NCBI GenBank assembly: GCA_021159235.1
Contig: JAGGSF010000113.1
Coordinates: forward strand, 1 to 12,035
Source of the DNA: Deltaproteobacteria bacterium
Lineage (GTDB): Bacteria > Campylobacterota_A > Desulfurellia > JAGGSF01
DNA: 12,035 bases
Reading direction: 5' to 3'
Positions 1 to 8,075 of the stretch are shown here, one piece after another. A model generated the notes under the pieces. It was not told the origin of the DNA. It saw only the letters and a list, made by a program, of their open reading frames with translations, and searched no databases. Every line of letters starts with the position of its first letter. Positions within the stretch are counted from its first letter, which is position 1. A program made the translations under genes and the position numbers.

Positions 1-33
1 CAATTCCCCAAACCTATTTTCAGCCTACAGTCA
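1..33 (-). other. Start of spacer downstream of the channel gene
   Basis: After the channel TAA an adjacent in-frame TGA follows, then about 30 nt running off the window. No stem-loop with a U tract is visible, so there is no evidence that the operon ends here. The segment has a GAAAATAGGTTTG run (mRNA sense) that resembles part of the rpsB leader. Confidence 0.4.
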
Positions 34-690
34 TTAACTTCTAAGTAAATATTCTGTATACAACGATGTTATAAAGCTGGTAATGGTGGAGAGTATTAAA
101 ACTCCAATTATAACGAGTATAATGGTGACAACTTTGCCGGTTTGGGTAGAGGGAGTAATATCTCCGTAACCAAGCATAGGTATGGTCTGTATAACCCAGT
201 ATAGAGAATCAAATATGGTTTTAAACTGGGTATTGGATTTATATTCAGTAAGGTATATAACTATGGAGAATGAAAAGACCACAAAGAGGATTACTACGAG
301 TATAGTTATAGCTTCAGCTGTTCTTTTCTTTATGACAGGTTTCATTCCTGGAAACAAATGGCTGTGGTATGTTATTTTAATTAATCTGCTTATGACAATT
401 AAGAAAGAAAGGGGTTTGGGTAAAGTGTAGTAGGGAATGAATGATAGGATATCTGTTATCGTTCTGAATTTAAAGGCAGGATGTAGCCACAGTCTTAAGA
501 GAAACTCTATACAGAGAAGGATGCATGTGCATTTTTCAATCGTTTTACAATGAATCTTTAAGCCTGCTGTAGCTGTTCCTCCCTCATAGGCTGTTATAGA
601 GAAGAGAGAAACAATGATAATTATTATTATGGTAATGTTGAAATATCTGTTCTGTGAAACATCTTGAAGAAGATTCTTAAATTTTTTCAT
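34..690 (-). CDS. Six-transmembrane voltage-gated-type potassium channel family protein
   Basis: This 218-residue membrane protein has the layout of a bacterial Ion_trans/Kv-type channel subunit, which would work as a tetramer in the inner membrane. Visible segments are S1 about 17-36, S2 about 48-68, S3 about 76-92, an S4-like segment about 94-113, S5 about 125-148, a pore helix about 158-170, the filter G174-Y175-G176-D177, and S6 about 185-212. GYGD followed by ITP is the K+ channel signature. Two things are odd: the filter reads Pro-Met-Leu-Gly-Tyr-Gly-Asp, lacking the usual Thr before Val/Ile-Gly-Tyr-Gly, and S4 has only a few basic residues (R102, K105, H109). There is no cytoplasmic C-terminal RCK or cyclic-nucleotide domain, since the protein ends just after S6. 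The ATG overlaps the ispG stop by 4 nt (ATGA) with no clear ribosome site, so translation is probably coupled. Family assignment is firm; ion selectivity and gating are inferred. Confidence 0.85.
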   Translation of the reverse strand: MKKFKNLLQDVSQNRYFNITIIIIIIVSLFSITAYEGGTATAGLKIHCKTIEKCTCILLCIEFLLRLWLHPAFKFRTITDILSFIPYYTLPKPLSFLIVISRLIKITYHSHLFPGMKPVIKKRTAEAITILVVILFVVFSFSIVIYLTEYKSNTQFKTIFDSLYWVIQTIPMLGYGDITPSTQTGKVVTIILVIIGVLILSTITSFITSLYTEYLLRS

Positions 691-1766
691 TGAGGGATAT
701 TTTTTGCATAGTTTTCTACTTCTCTGACAAATTTCTCTATTAACTGTGATTCTGGCACTTTTTCTTTTATTTTCCCTTTAACCACGATTAATCCGAATTT
801 TTTTCCACCACAGATTGCTAAATCTGCCTCCCTTGCCTCCCCCATTGCATTGACCATACAACCCATAACGGCTATTTTGATGGGTTTTTTGATATGGGAT
901 AACCTCTTTTTAAGCGTATCTACAAGAGGTATGAGATTTATCTGTATGCGCCCGCAAGTAGGACAGGAGACGATATCTACACCATGTTTTTTTCTTAAAT
1001 GCAGAGAGGATAAGATTTCATAAGCTGCATCTACTTCCTTTACGGGATGTTCTGAGAGGGATACCCTGATTGTATCTCCAATGCCTTCTCTTAAAAGAGT
1101 GCCTAAAGCAACACTGGATTTTGTTATCCCTTCTTGCAGGGGGCCTGCTTCCGTAAGTCCAATGTGCAGGGGATAATCTATGAGTTTTGATATCTTTTCA
1201 TTGGTAATGATGGTTGTTTTTACATCGGATGATTTTATGGATACCTTTATTAGGGTGAAACCTTCATCTTCAAATTTCCTTACCCAGTTATGTGCGCTTT
1301 CTACCATTGCATCAGCGCTCGGCCATCCATATTTGTCCAGCATACTTTTTTCTAAAGAACCCGAATTTACACCTATTCTAATAGGAGTACCTCTTTCCTT
1401 TGCTACTTCTATTATCTCCTTTACCTTTTTCCAGGAACCTATGTTTCCAGGATTTATCCTTATTCCATCTACTCCTGCATTTATAGATGAAATCGCAAGA
1501 CGATGCTGGAAGTGAATGTCGGCAATGATAGGTACAGGACTATTCTTTTTTATCTCTTTTATGGCAGATACCGCTTCATCATCCATTATTGTACACCTTA
1601 CAATTTCACAACCTGCCTCATGTAATTCGTTTATTTGAGCTAAAGTTTGTTTGATGTTTCTGGTATCCGTTTTAGTCATAGACTGGACAGAGATAGGTGC
1701 ATCTCCTCCTATGTATACATTTCCTATCTTTATTTTCTTTGTCCTTCTTCTACTTATCCATTCCAT
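687..1766 (-). CDS. ispG: 4-hydroxy-3-methylbut-2-enyl diphosphate synthase (flavodoxin/ferredoxin-dependent)
   Basis: IspG (GcpE) carries out the penultimate step of the MEP pathway, the reductive ring opening of methylerythritol cyclodiphosphate to HMBPP, using a [4Fe-4S] cluster in the cytoplasm. The 359 residues fit the compact bacterial form without the inserted domain of plant enzymes. The N-terminal TIM-barrel part opens near residue 11 (IKIGNVYIGGDAPISVQSM) and includes ADIHF (82-86) and GIRINPGNIG (101-110). The C-terminal iron-sulfur part carries the cluster ligands C268 and C271 (CPTCGR), C303 (GCMVNAMGEA) and the glutamate ligand E310, matching the spacing of the E. coli enzyme. 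It starts 1 nt after the rseP stop with little Shine-Dalgarno signal, and its TGA overlaps the channel gene start. Together with dxr in the same operon it contributes two MEP-pathway enzymes that feed UppS. Confidence 0.98.
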   Translation of the reverse strand: MEWISRRRTKKIKIGNVYIGGDAPISVQSMTKTDTRNIKQTLAQINELHEAGCEIVRCTIMDDEAVSAIKEIKKNSPVPIIADIHFQHRLAISSINAGVDGIRINPGNIGSWKKVKEIIEVAKERGTPIRIGVNSGSLEKSMLDKYGWPSADAMVESAHNWVRKFEDEGFTLIKVSIKSSDVKTTIITNEKISKLIDYPLHIGLTEAGPLQEGITKSSVALGTLLREGIGDTIRVSLSEHPVKEVDAAYEILSSLHLRKKHGVDIVSCPTCGRIQINLIPLVDTLKKRLSHIKKPIKIAVMGCMVNAMGEAREADLAICGGKKFGLIVVKGKIKEKVPESQLIEKFVREVENYAKNIPQ

Positions 1767-1767
1767 T

Positions 1768-2820
1768 TTATTTCATGAAGAGTCGTGATAGGTCGTTGTA
1801 AAAGGCAAATGCCATAAGTAAAATTAAAATGGTTAGGCCAATGTTTTGCGCAACTATCCGTGTATTTAAGGGAACCGGTTTTTTTCTTATAGCTTCTATG
1901 GTGAGAAATGTTAAATGTCCCCCATCTAAAACAGGGATGGGTAGAAGATTCAAAACACCTAAGTTGATACTAATTATAGCTGCTAAAGCCAGAAACGTAG
2001 AGAAACCGGATGCTGCGGCTTTAGACGCAATTTCAACGATTAATATAGGTCCTCCCACCGAGGAAGCAGGAATGGCTCTTTCAATGAGCCTTACAATACC
2101 CAATATGGTTATCTTTGTGATGTAAATTGTTCTGCAAATCCCCCTTTCTATACTTTTAAAGATATTCAGTCTTTGTATAGTTGTTTCTCCTGAAGGCATA
2201 ATACCGATAATACCTATCTTTTTCTTGTAACCCAGAAGGTCTCTTATTTCAGTAAGGCGTGGTGTGATGGATGTTTCTATTATTTTTCCATTCCTTTTGA
2301 TACTTAGAGTGATGCTTTTTCCTGCATTTTTTTTGATGATATTTGAGAGTTCTTCCCATGTTTTTATATTCTTTTTATCTATAGCAATGATCTCATCTCC
2401 CTTTTGTATTTTAGCGAAATAGGCGGGGGTATCCTTTTTGACCTTTCCTATTACCGGTTTGAGTGTGGGAACACCAACGGTATACACGATAGTAAAAAAC
2501 AATACAGCGGATAGTATATTGAACATTGGGCCGGCGAGAATGATGAGAAAACGCTTGTACAGTTTTTGGTTGCAGAATGCTCGTTCATCTAAATCTTCCT
2601 CTTCTTCTGGATTTTCTCCTTTTAATTTTACGTATCCTCCCAATGGAATAGCAGAAAGCACATATTCTGTTTCCTTCCCCTTTTTCCTCAATATAACGGG
2701 ACCGAATCCGATGGAAAATCTTTCTACAAACACATGAAACAGTTTTGCTATAGAGAAATGTCCCGTTTCATGAATTAAAATAATAATAACAAGGGCGACC
2801 AGTCCGTAAATAATGCCCAT
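1768..2820 (-). CDS. rseP: RIP metalloprotease, site-2 protease family (RseP-like)
   Basis: This is a zinc intramembrane protease of the RseP/RasP/MmpA family, which cuts transmembrane anchors such as anti-sigma factors or remnant signal peptides. The first membrane segment holds the zinc motif HETGH (residues 17-21, catalytic E18). A conserved loop with GGYVKLKGE lies around 61-69. A hydrophobic segment spans about 91-116, a single PDZ domain about 118-190 (KGDEIIAIDKK at 140-150), and C-terminal membrane segments carry NLLPIPVLDGGH (291-302), where D299 is the third zinc ligand. At 350 residues with one PDZ domain it matches the shorter non-proteobacterial forms; E. coli RseP has two PDZ domains. 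Its ATG shares one base with the dxr stop (TAATG), with an AGGGA ribosome site just upstream. The natural substrate cannot be read from this window because no sigma or anti-sigma gene is present. Confidence 0.97.
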   Translation of the reverse strand: MGIIYGLVALVIIILIHETGHFSIAKLFHVFVERFSIGFGPVILRKKGKETEYVLSAIPLGGYVKLKGENPEEEEDLDERAFCNQKLYKRFLIILAGPMFNILSAVLFFTIVYTVGVPTLKPVIGKVKKDTPAYFAKIQKGDEIIAIDKKNIKTWEELSNIIKKNAGKSITLSIKRNGKIIETSITPRLTEIRDLLGYKKKIGIIGIMPSGETTIQRLNIFKSIERGICRTIYITKITILGIVRLIERAIPASSVGGPILIVEIASKAAASGFSTFLALAAIISINLGVLNLLPIPVLDGGHLTFLTIEAIRKKPVPLNTRIVAQNIGLTILILLMAFAFYNDLSRLFMK

Positions 2821-3971
2821 TATATGTTCCCTTTATATCTTTTTATATTCTTTATTATCTCATCGGTAAAGTTCTTTACATCATAAATAGAATTTATCAT
2901 TTTCCCTCCAAAAATATGGATTGATTTTTCCAGTATGTCAAATATCTTGTCAAATGTGATTTTTCTGTTTAAGAACAGTTCTACCGCTGCTTCATCAGCG
3001 GCGTTTAAAACGATTGCATAATTTTTATCTTCATTTTGTAAGGCATATTTGGCTAAGGTAAGGGTATTGAATCTTTCTTCATCCGGTTTTTCAAAGGTTA
3101 GAGGTTGCATCTCATCGAAGGATAGAGCATTGATTTCGTTGCCTCTCTGAGGGTAGAACAGGGAATAGCTTATAGGTATGCGCATATCGGGAGGTGCCAT
3201 CTGGGCTATTATGGAACCGTCCTTAAATTCTACCGCTGAATGTATCATGCTTTGAGGATGGATTACCACATCTATTCTTGAAGGTTTGATGTTGAATAAC
3301 CACCGGGCCTCGATCATTTCAAAGCCTTTGTTCATCAATGTTGCAGAATCAATGGTAACCTTTTTACCCATAATCCAGGATGGATGCTTTAGAGCATCTT
3401 CTTGAGAGATATATGAAAATTCTTGTTTCGGCGTATGCAAAAATGGACCACCGGAGGCAGTAAGGATTAGTCTTTTTACATCTCTCTTTTTTCCCGCTCT
3501 TAAACATTGGAACAGTGCACTGTGTTCTGAATCTACGGGGATGATTTCGGCCTGATTTTCTCTTGCTTTTTTCATAATATGTTTGCCCCAGGCAACCAGG
3601 GATTCTTTATTTGCCAGAGCCAGCCTCCTTTTGCTTTGAATGGCTGAATAGGTAGGAAATAGCCCTGCAGTGCCTGACAGTGCGTTGATCACAATATGTG
3701 CTTCGGGATGGGAGGCAAGCTCACACAGACCCTCTTCTCCGTAAGTGATTTTTATATGTGATGGGATTTCTTCTTGTAGTTTGATTTTGTCTTTTTTTGT
3801 TTTAACCACAACAATTTTAGGGTTGAGGAAACTCACCTGTTTTTTGAGAAGTTCTATATTTCTATAACCAGAAATACCCAGGACTCTAAATTTATGTGGA
3901 TAGCGCATTATCACTTGAATGCTACTTTTTCCTACTGAACCGGTTGAGCCTAAGATAACGATATTTTTCAT
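2820..3971 (-). CDS. dxr: 1-deoxy-D-xylulose 5-phosphate reductoisomerase
   Basis: Dxr (IspC) rearranges and reduces DXP to methylerythritol 4-phosphate with NADPH and a divalent metal, the committed step of the MEP isoprenoid pathway and the target of fosmidomycin. The 383-residue protein shows the NADPH-binding loop GSTGSVG (8-14), LANKESLV (119-126), the metal ligands D147 and E149 in VDSEHSALFQ, the substrate loop around HPSWIMGKKVTIDSATLMNKG (196-216), E218 as further metal ligand, and HPQSMIHSAVEF (238-249). The C-terminal helical domain occupies roughly 290-383. Length and motifs are normal for a complete enzyme. The start overlaps the cdsA stop by 4 nt (ATGA) without a strong ribosome site, which suggests translational coupling. 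It sits directly between cdsA and rseP, a common bacterial arrangement. Confidence 0.98.
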   Translation of the reverse strand: MKNIVILGSTGSVGKSSIQVIMRYPHKFRVLGISGYRNIELLKKQVSFLNPKIVVVKTKKDKIKLQEEIPSHIKITYGEEGLCELASHPEAHIVINALSGTAGLFPTYSAIQSKRRLALANKESLVAWGKHIMKKARENQAEIIPVDSEHSALFQCLRAGKKRDVKRLILTASGGPFLHTPKQEFSYISQEDALKHPSWIMGKKVTIDSATLMNKGFEMIEARWLFNIKPSRIDVVIHPQSMIHSAVEFKDGSIIAQMAPPDMRIPISYSLFYPQRGNEINALSFDEMQPLTFEKPDEERFNTLTLAKYALQNEDKNYAIVLNAADEAAVELFLNRKITFDKIFDILEKSIHIFGGKMINSIYDVKNFTDEIIKNIKRYKGNI

Positions 3972-4735
3972 TTTATCAGTATGTTTAGATAGTATACAGC
4001 AGGTATGGCAAAAGATAAACTGTCCAATCTATCCAGTATTCCCCCATGACCGGGAAGCAATTTTCCAGAGTCCTTTTTTCCGAAGATCCTTTTTGGAACA
4101 GATTCGGCCAGGTCGCCCAGAATACCTGCTATGTTGGCCGCAAAACAGAATAAAAATCCGTGTATCAGTTCTATACTGAATATACCGGATAAGAAAGCTA
4201 CTGCAGTTCCCATAATTACCCCTGAAATTGCACCTTCTATAGTTTTGTGCGGACTTATATGCGGTGAGAGGTGATGTTTCCCCCATTTTTTTCCAGCAAA
4301 AAGAGCAGCAGTGTCGCCTGTCCATATGGAGAATAAGATTAGAATCAGAATTTCTCTTCCATTGTTCACTGTAGCTAATTTGTAAAAATAGGTGTATAGG
4401 AGTATGTAGAACACGCCAGAGAGATAAAATGCCTTTTTAAGAACACTTTCTCTTTGCACATTTTCGAAATTCAGTAGCAGGTGAATGACCATGATGCCCG
4501 ATATAACAGGTTTTACAAGAGAGGGGAAACGCATAATCGAAATGCTAAGGAAGATGGAGAGCAAAATATAGAAGGCTTTTACCGTGTTTATCTTGCCATC
4601 CAGTCTTAACCATTCTACCATTCCCAATATAGAAACGGCAGTTACTGTTAAAAATATGATTGTCAAACTACATTTGAGAAAAATGAATATGAGGATAAGG
4701 CCGAAGACGATAGCGGTAATTGTGCGTTTTAACAC
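3968..4735 (-). CDS. cdsA: Phosphatidate cytidylyltransferase (CDP-diacylglycerol synthase)
   Basis: CdsA makes CDP-diacylglycerol from phosphatidic acid and CTP, the branch point for membrane phospholipids. The 255-residue protein is strongly hydrophobic with roughly seven to eight membrane segments (for example about 5-38, 54-69, 74-90, 102-118, 128-147, 168-186, 190-208, 238-254). The diagnostic family signature lies near the C-terminus, GDLAES at 207-212 followed by KRIFGKKDSGKLLPGHGGILDRLDSL at 215-240. A second conserved stretch, WTGDTAALFAGKKWGKH, lies at 138-154 and SPHKTIEGAISG at 161-172. The start is GTG, immediately after the uppS stop (gap 0), with GGAAGG about 6 nt upstream as ribosome site. 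An alternative start further in would cut the first membrane segment. It shares an operon with uppS and dxr. Confidence 0.97.
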   Translation of the reverse strand: MLKRTITAIVFGLILIFIFLKCSLTIIFLTVTAVSILGMVEWLRLDGKINTVKAFYILLSIFLSISIMRFPSLVKPVISGIMVIHLLLNFENVQRESVLKKAFYLSGVFYILLYTYFYKLATVNNGREILILILFSIWTGDTAALFAGKKWGKHHLSPHISPHKTIEGAISGVIMGTAVAFLSGIFSIELIHGFLFCFAANIAGILGDLAESVPKRIFGKKDSGKLLPGHGGILDRLDSLSFAIPAVYYLNILIK

Positions 4736-5470
4736 TTATATCCTTCCGAATCGCCTTTTGCGGTGCTGGAAGTTTATTATTGCTCGATAGAAATCTGCTG
4801 CAGAGAAATTTGGCCACATCTTAGGAGAAAAGTATAGTTCTGTATATGATAACTGCCACAGGAGAAAGTTGCTTATCCTTTTTTCTTTACCTGTTCTTAT
4901 AAGAAGATCCGGGTCAGGCAAAGGACTTGTGTTAAGGTTCAGAGAAAATGTTTTCTCATCTATATCTTTTATACTCATCCTTCCATTTCTTACCTGTTTT
5001 GCAATATTTCGTGTGGCATTTAATATATCCCATTTTCCTCCATAGTTTATAGCTACGTTTAGAATCATTTCATCGTACTTTTCCGTTTTTTTCTGAGCAT
5101 TTTCCAAGGCGTTTATAAGTCTTTTGGGTAGTTCTTCGATTTTCCCCATTACTCTGAATCTTATTTTATTCTTCATAAGATCGGGCAAATACCGCCTTAC
5201 ATTTTGAGAGATGAGTTCTAACAGGAAATTCACTTCTTCTTTAGGTCTTTGCCAGTTTTCTGTAGAAAATGCAAAGATGGTTAAAATGGGGATCCCTATA
5301 TTTCTTGCTGTTTTTACGATTGTTTCTGTTGTTTTTATCCCTTTCATGTGTCCGTAGATGCGCGCTTTTTTCTGTGTCTCTGCCCATCTGCCGTTTCCAT
5401 CCATTATAATGGCTATATGCGTTGGCAGATTGTTTTTGTCTATCTGGGATAGGAGTTTTTCTTCATTCAT
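4736..5470 (-). CDS. uppS: Isoprenyl transferase (undecaprenyl diphosphate synthase family)
   Basis: This is a cis-prenyltransferase that condenses isopentenyl diphosphate onto farnesyl diphosphate to give the long lipid carrier used for peptidoglycan and other envelope glycans. The 244 residues contain the family start motif HIAIIMDGNGRWA (18-30) with catalytic D24, then FAFSTENWQRP (67-76), NYGGKWDI (142-149) and the C-terminal RTGKEKRISNFLLWQLSYTELYF (192-214), which binds the IPP phosphates and Mg2+ (E211). The usual RTxGE loop reads RTGKE here, a minor variation. Length is typical. The start ATG overlaps the frr stop (ATGA) and lacks an evident ribosome site, so it is likely translated by coupling. 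The exact product chain length is not readable from sequence alone; undecaprenyl is the default for a bacterium with one copy beside cdsA. Confidence 0.97.
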   Translation of the reverse strand: MNEEKLLSQIDKNNLPTHIAIIMDGNGRWAETQKKARIYGHMKGIKTTETIVKTARNIGIPILTIFAFSTENWQRPKEEVNFLLELISQNVRRYLPDLMKNKIRFRVMGKIEELPKRLINALENAQKKTEKYDEMILNVAINYGGKWDILNATRNIAKQVRNGRMSIKDIDEKTFSLNLNTSPLPDPDLLIRTGKEKRISNFLLWQLSYTELYFSPKMWPNFSAADFYRAIINFQHRKRRFGRI

Positions 5471-6024
5471 GAGGTAGAGAGTATTTCTTTTCCCTTCTTT
5501 TCCACAATATCCGTGATTTTTTTTATGTATTGGTCAGTGAGCTTTTGTATTTCACCTATTACTCTCTTACAATCATCTTCCGAAATTTCCTTCCCTTTTT
5601 CTCTTTCCTTCAGTGTATTGTTTGCTTTTTTTCTTATGTTTCTTATGCTCGTTTTATATTTTTCTGCATCTTTCTTTATCTCTTTTATAATCTTGTTCTT
5701 ATCTTCTTCGGTTAGAGGGGGTATATTCAGTCTTATTACTCTTCCATCGTTTATAGGTGTAATGCCAATATTCGTTTTAAGAATGGCTTTTTCTATGTCC
5801 TTTATAATGTTGGGGTCCCAGGGTTGGATAACGATATGGGTAGCATCAGGGACAGAGACGAGGGCTACCTGTTTTATAGGGGATTCTGCTCCATAACAGG
5901 AGACAGGGATGTTTTCAACCAGACTTGCTTGAGCTCTACCTGTCCGTACTGTTTTTATATATCTTGTAAATGATGTAAGCGTTTTTTCCATCTCTTTTTT
6001 CACCTTATCAATGAGCTCTTTCAT
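5467..6024 (-). CDS. frr: Ribosome recycling factor
   Basis: RRF works with EF-G to split post-termination ribosomes. The 185 residues equal the length of the E. coli protein. Domain I, a three-helix bundle, is formed by residues about 1-30 and 104-185. Domain II, the beta-rich head, covers about 31-103 with VRTGRA (26-31), the AESPIKQVALVSVPDATHIVIQPWD stretch (46-70) and INDGRVIRLNIPPLTEE (91-107). The arginines R128 and R131 in the SIRNIRKKAN segment correspond to the conserved functional pair of helix 3. The gene starts 9 nt after pyrH; the ribosome site AGGA overlaps the pyrH stop codon (TAGGA), so ribosomes ending pyrH are well placed to reinitiate. Its own stop overlaps the uppS start by 4 nt. 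Confidence 0.98.
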   Translation of the reverse strand: MKELIDKVKKEMEKTLTSFTRYIKTVRTGRAQASLVENIPVSCYGAESPIKQVALVSVPDATHIVIQPWDPNIIKDIEKAILKTNIGITPINDGRVIRLNIPPLTEEDKNKIIKEIKKDAEKYKTSIRNIRKKANNTLKEREKGKEISEDDCKRVIGEIQKLTDQYIKKITDIVEKKGKEILSTS

Positions 6025-6033
6025 AAGCGTTTC

Positions 6034-6744
6034 CTATTTTAATAGCGTTCCTACCTTTTCACCCAGTACAGCTTTCTTCAACACATCCTTTTTATTCATA
6101 TTAAACACAACAATAGGCATGGAATTATCCATACATAGAGATGTAGCTGCAGCGTCTATGAGCTTTAACCCCTTATCTATTACCTGCAGGTAACTGATTG
6201 TATCGTATTTTACTGCATCTTTGTAAATTAAAGGATCCTTGTCGTATATACCATCCACCTTTGTTGCTTTAAATATCACTTCTGCTTTTATCTCTAATGC
6301 TCTCAAGGCTGCTGCTGTATCTGTGGTGAAGTAAGGACTGCCTGTTCCGGCTACAAATATAACAATTCTTTTCTTTTCTAAGTGTCTCAATGCTCTCCTT
6401 CTAATGTAAGGTTCTGCTATTTCTCTCATTTCTATGGCAGACATAATCCGGGTTTGGAGGGAGAGTTTTTCCAGTGCATCCTGCAGAGCAAGCCCGTTTA
6501 TTACTGTAGCTAACATGCCCATATAATCTGCCGATGCTCTATCCATACCCTGTGTTGAACCCTTTATTCCACGGAAGATATTTCCTCCGCCAATAACGAT
6601 AGCTATCTGCACCCCTAAGCTCCAGGTATCATAAATATTTCTGGCAATTCTGTTTAGGGTATTAAGATCTATGCCAAATTCACGGGAACCCATCAACGCT
6701 TCTCCGCTTAGTTTAAGCAATATCTTTCTATACTTCAGTTGCAT
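6034..6744 (-). CDS. pyrH: UMP kinase
   Basis: PyrH phosphorylates UMP to UDP with ATP, supplying all pyrimidine nucleotides; bacterial enzymes are hexamers of the amino-acid-kinase fold. The 236 residues include the phosphate-binding KLSGEAL (11-17), GGGNIFRG (52-59), the UMP-site stretch [20 protein letters not shown] (68-87), and [17 protein letters not shown] (133-149). [12 protein letters not shown] (160-171) is the nucleotide-binding loop. All the motifs expected of an active enzyme are present. The start codon shares one base with the tsf stop (TAATG) and is preceded by an AGGAAAGG ribosome site. The rpsB-tsf-pyrH-frr order is one of the most conserved in bacteria and supports the assignment fully. 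Confidence 0.98.
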   Translation of the reverse strand: MQLKYRKILLKLSGEALMGSREFGIDLNTLNRIARNIYDTWSLGVQIAIVIGGGNIFRGIKGSTQGMDRASADYMGMLATVINGLALQDALEKLSLQTRIMSAIEMREIAEPYIRRRALRHLEKKRIVIFVAGTGSPYFTTDTAAALRALEIKAEVIFKATKVDGIYDKDPLIYKDAVKYDTISYLQVIDKGLKLIDAAATSLCMDNSMPIVVFNMNKKDVLKKAVLGEKVGTLLK

Positions 6745-7343
6745 TAAACCTTTCCTACTTCAAAACGAACAAATCTACGTACAGAAACATTCTCTCCCAA
6801 TTTACTAATGTATTGGGCAATATATTCTTTCACCGTTATTGTTTCATCTTTTATAAATGGTTGCTCTAAAAGACATGTTTGTTTAAAATATTTATTTATT
6901 TTCCCTTCTATTATCTTTTCTACTACTTGAGGAGGTTTATTTTCTTTTAGTAATTGTTCTTTATAGAAGGATTTTTCTTTTTCTATTATGTCTTGAGGCA
7001 CATCTTCTATTTTTACATACAGCGGTGACATAGCTGCAACTTGCATGGTAAGATCCTTCAGGAGTGTATTAAATTCATCTGTGTTGGCTACGAAGTCTGT
7101 TTCGCAATTTAGTTCCAGCAGTACACCTACCTTTCCTCCAAAATGTATATAAGACCCTATTTTTCCTTCTTTTGCTATGCGTGATGCCTTTTTCTGTGCC
7201 TCAGCCAAGCCTTTTTCTCTTAATTTGAGGATTGCTTTTTCCATATTTCCCTGTGTTTCTTGAAGCGCTTTTTTACAAGCCATCATACCTGCTCCCGTTA
7301 TATCTCTTAACTGCTTGACTGATTGCGCGGAAATTTCAGCCAT
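6744..7343 (-). CDS. tsf: Translation elongation factor Ts (short form)
   Basis: EF-Ts is the guanine nucleotide exchange factor for EF-Tu. The N-terminal UBA-like domain carries [15 protein letters not shown] (13-27), followed by the core with [12 protein letters not shown] (80-91), whose TDFVAN residues (82-87) insert into EF-Tu and disturb Mg2+ and GDP binding. The protein is 199 residues, much shorter than the 283 of E. coli. It lacks the second core subdomain and the coiled-coil insert, as in Thermus and Thermotoga type EF-Ts. The C-terminus ([16 protein letters not shown], 182-197) is intact, so this is a natural short form and not a truncation. The start overlaps the end of rpsB by 8 nt, with a strong AGGAGG site 6 nt upstream, so the two genes are tightly coupled. 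Confidence 0.98.
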   Translation of the reverse strand: MAEISAQSVKQLRDITGAGMMACKKALQETQGNMEKAILKLREKGLAEAQKKASRIAKEGKIGSYIHFGGKVGVLLELNCETDFVANTDEFNTLLKDLTMQVAAMSPLYVKIEDVPQDIIEKEKSFYKEQLLKENKPPQVVEKIIEGKINKYFKQTCLLEQPFIKDETITVKEYIAQYISKLGENVSVRRFVRFEVGKV

Positions 7344-8070
7344 TCAACTCCTCCTCTTTTGTTTCCTCTTTTTTTTCTTCTATTTCTTTTTCTATTTTGG
7401 CTTGACCTTCCATGATACATTCTGTGATCTTATCGACAACCAATTTTATTGATCTTATGGCATCATCATTACCGGGGATAACATAGTCTATGGGGTCGGG
7501 ATTACAGTTTGTATCTACTAAAGCTACAATAGGAATATTCAATATATTTGCTTCATGCACTGCCAGTGATTCCCTTTTTACATCAATAACAAACAGAGCC
7601 CCAGGTAATTGTTTCATATTTCTTATGCCTGCAAGATATTTTTCAAGTTTTGCTTTCCTTTTAAGAATTCTCTTTGCCTCTTTTTTCGGTAATTTGTCTA
7701 TTTCCTTTTCCAACTCCTCTAATCTGTTTAGTTTTTCAATACTCTTCTGGATTGTTTTGAAGTTTGTGAGCATTCCTCCTAACCATTTTTCGTTTACATA
7801 TGGCATGTTGCATTTTTCAGCGCACTCTTTTATAGTCTCTTTCCCCTGTTTTTTTGTGCACACAAAAAGGATATCTTTGCCCTGTGCCGCTATCTCTTCT
7901 ACAAACTCACATACTCTCTTAAAGCAATCAATAGTTTTTTGCAAATCTATTATGTGGATTCCTTTACGAGCGGCGAAGATATATGGTTTCATCTGTGGGT
8001 TCCATCGCTTTACCTGATGACCGAAGTGAACACCTGCTTCCAGTAACGCTTTCATTGAAATTGGCGTCAT
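7336..8070 (-). CDS. rpsB: 30S ribosomal protein S2
   Basis: S2 binds the back of the 30S head-body junction and is needed for bS1 or mRNA recruitment. The 244 residues start with the family-typical [16 protein letters not shown] (4-19) and [23 protein letters not shown] (21-43). [16 protein letters not shown] (92-107) follows, then a coiled-coil hairpin of charged residues (about 109-145), and [19 protein letters not shown] (157-175) with [19 protein letters not shown] (186-204). The last 20 residues are a Lys/Glu-rich tail ([17 protein letters not shown]), a common variable extension. The ATG lies 5 nt behind AAGGAGG, and a start here gives the usual S2 N-terminus. It is the first gene of the visible operon, headed by a promoter and a structured leader described separately. 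Confidence 0.99.
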   Translation of the reverse strand: MTPISMKALLEAGVHFGHQVKRWNPQMKPYIFAARKGIHIIDLQKTIDCFKRVCEFVEEIAAQGKDILFVCTKKQGKETIKECAEKCNMPYVNEKWLGGMLTNFKTIQKSIEKLNRLEELEKEIDKLPKKEAKRILKRKAKLEKYLAGIRNMKQLPGALFVIDVKRESLAVHEANILNIPIVALVDTNCNPDPIDYVIPGNDDAIRSIKLVVDKITECIMEGQAKIEKEIEEKKEETKEEELNG

Positions 8071-8075
8071 AAAAA

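Noticed and set aside
4029-4325. 98-codon minus-strand frame inside cdsA
   Set aside because: It is an alternate frame of a gene with a clear CdsA signature, with no start signal of its own.
6744-7343. EF-Ts as a truncated pseudogene because it is only 199 residues
   Set aside because: Both ends match the family and the EF-Tu contact motif is intact; short EF-Ts of this size is normal in several lineages.
7490-8017. 175-codon plus-strand reading frame opposite rpsB
   Set aside because: It lies entirely antisense to an unmistakable S2 gene, has no ribosome site, and its product resembles no family; it is a shadow. The same holds for the other plus-strand frames in this window (for example 5513-5896 opposite frr and 10118-10456 opposite pyc).
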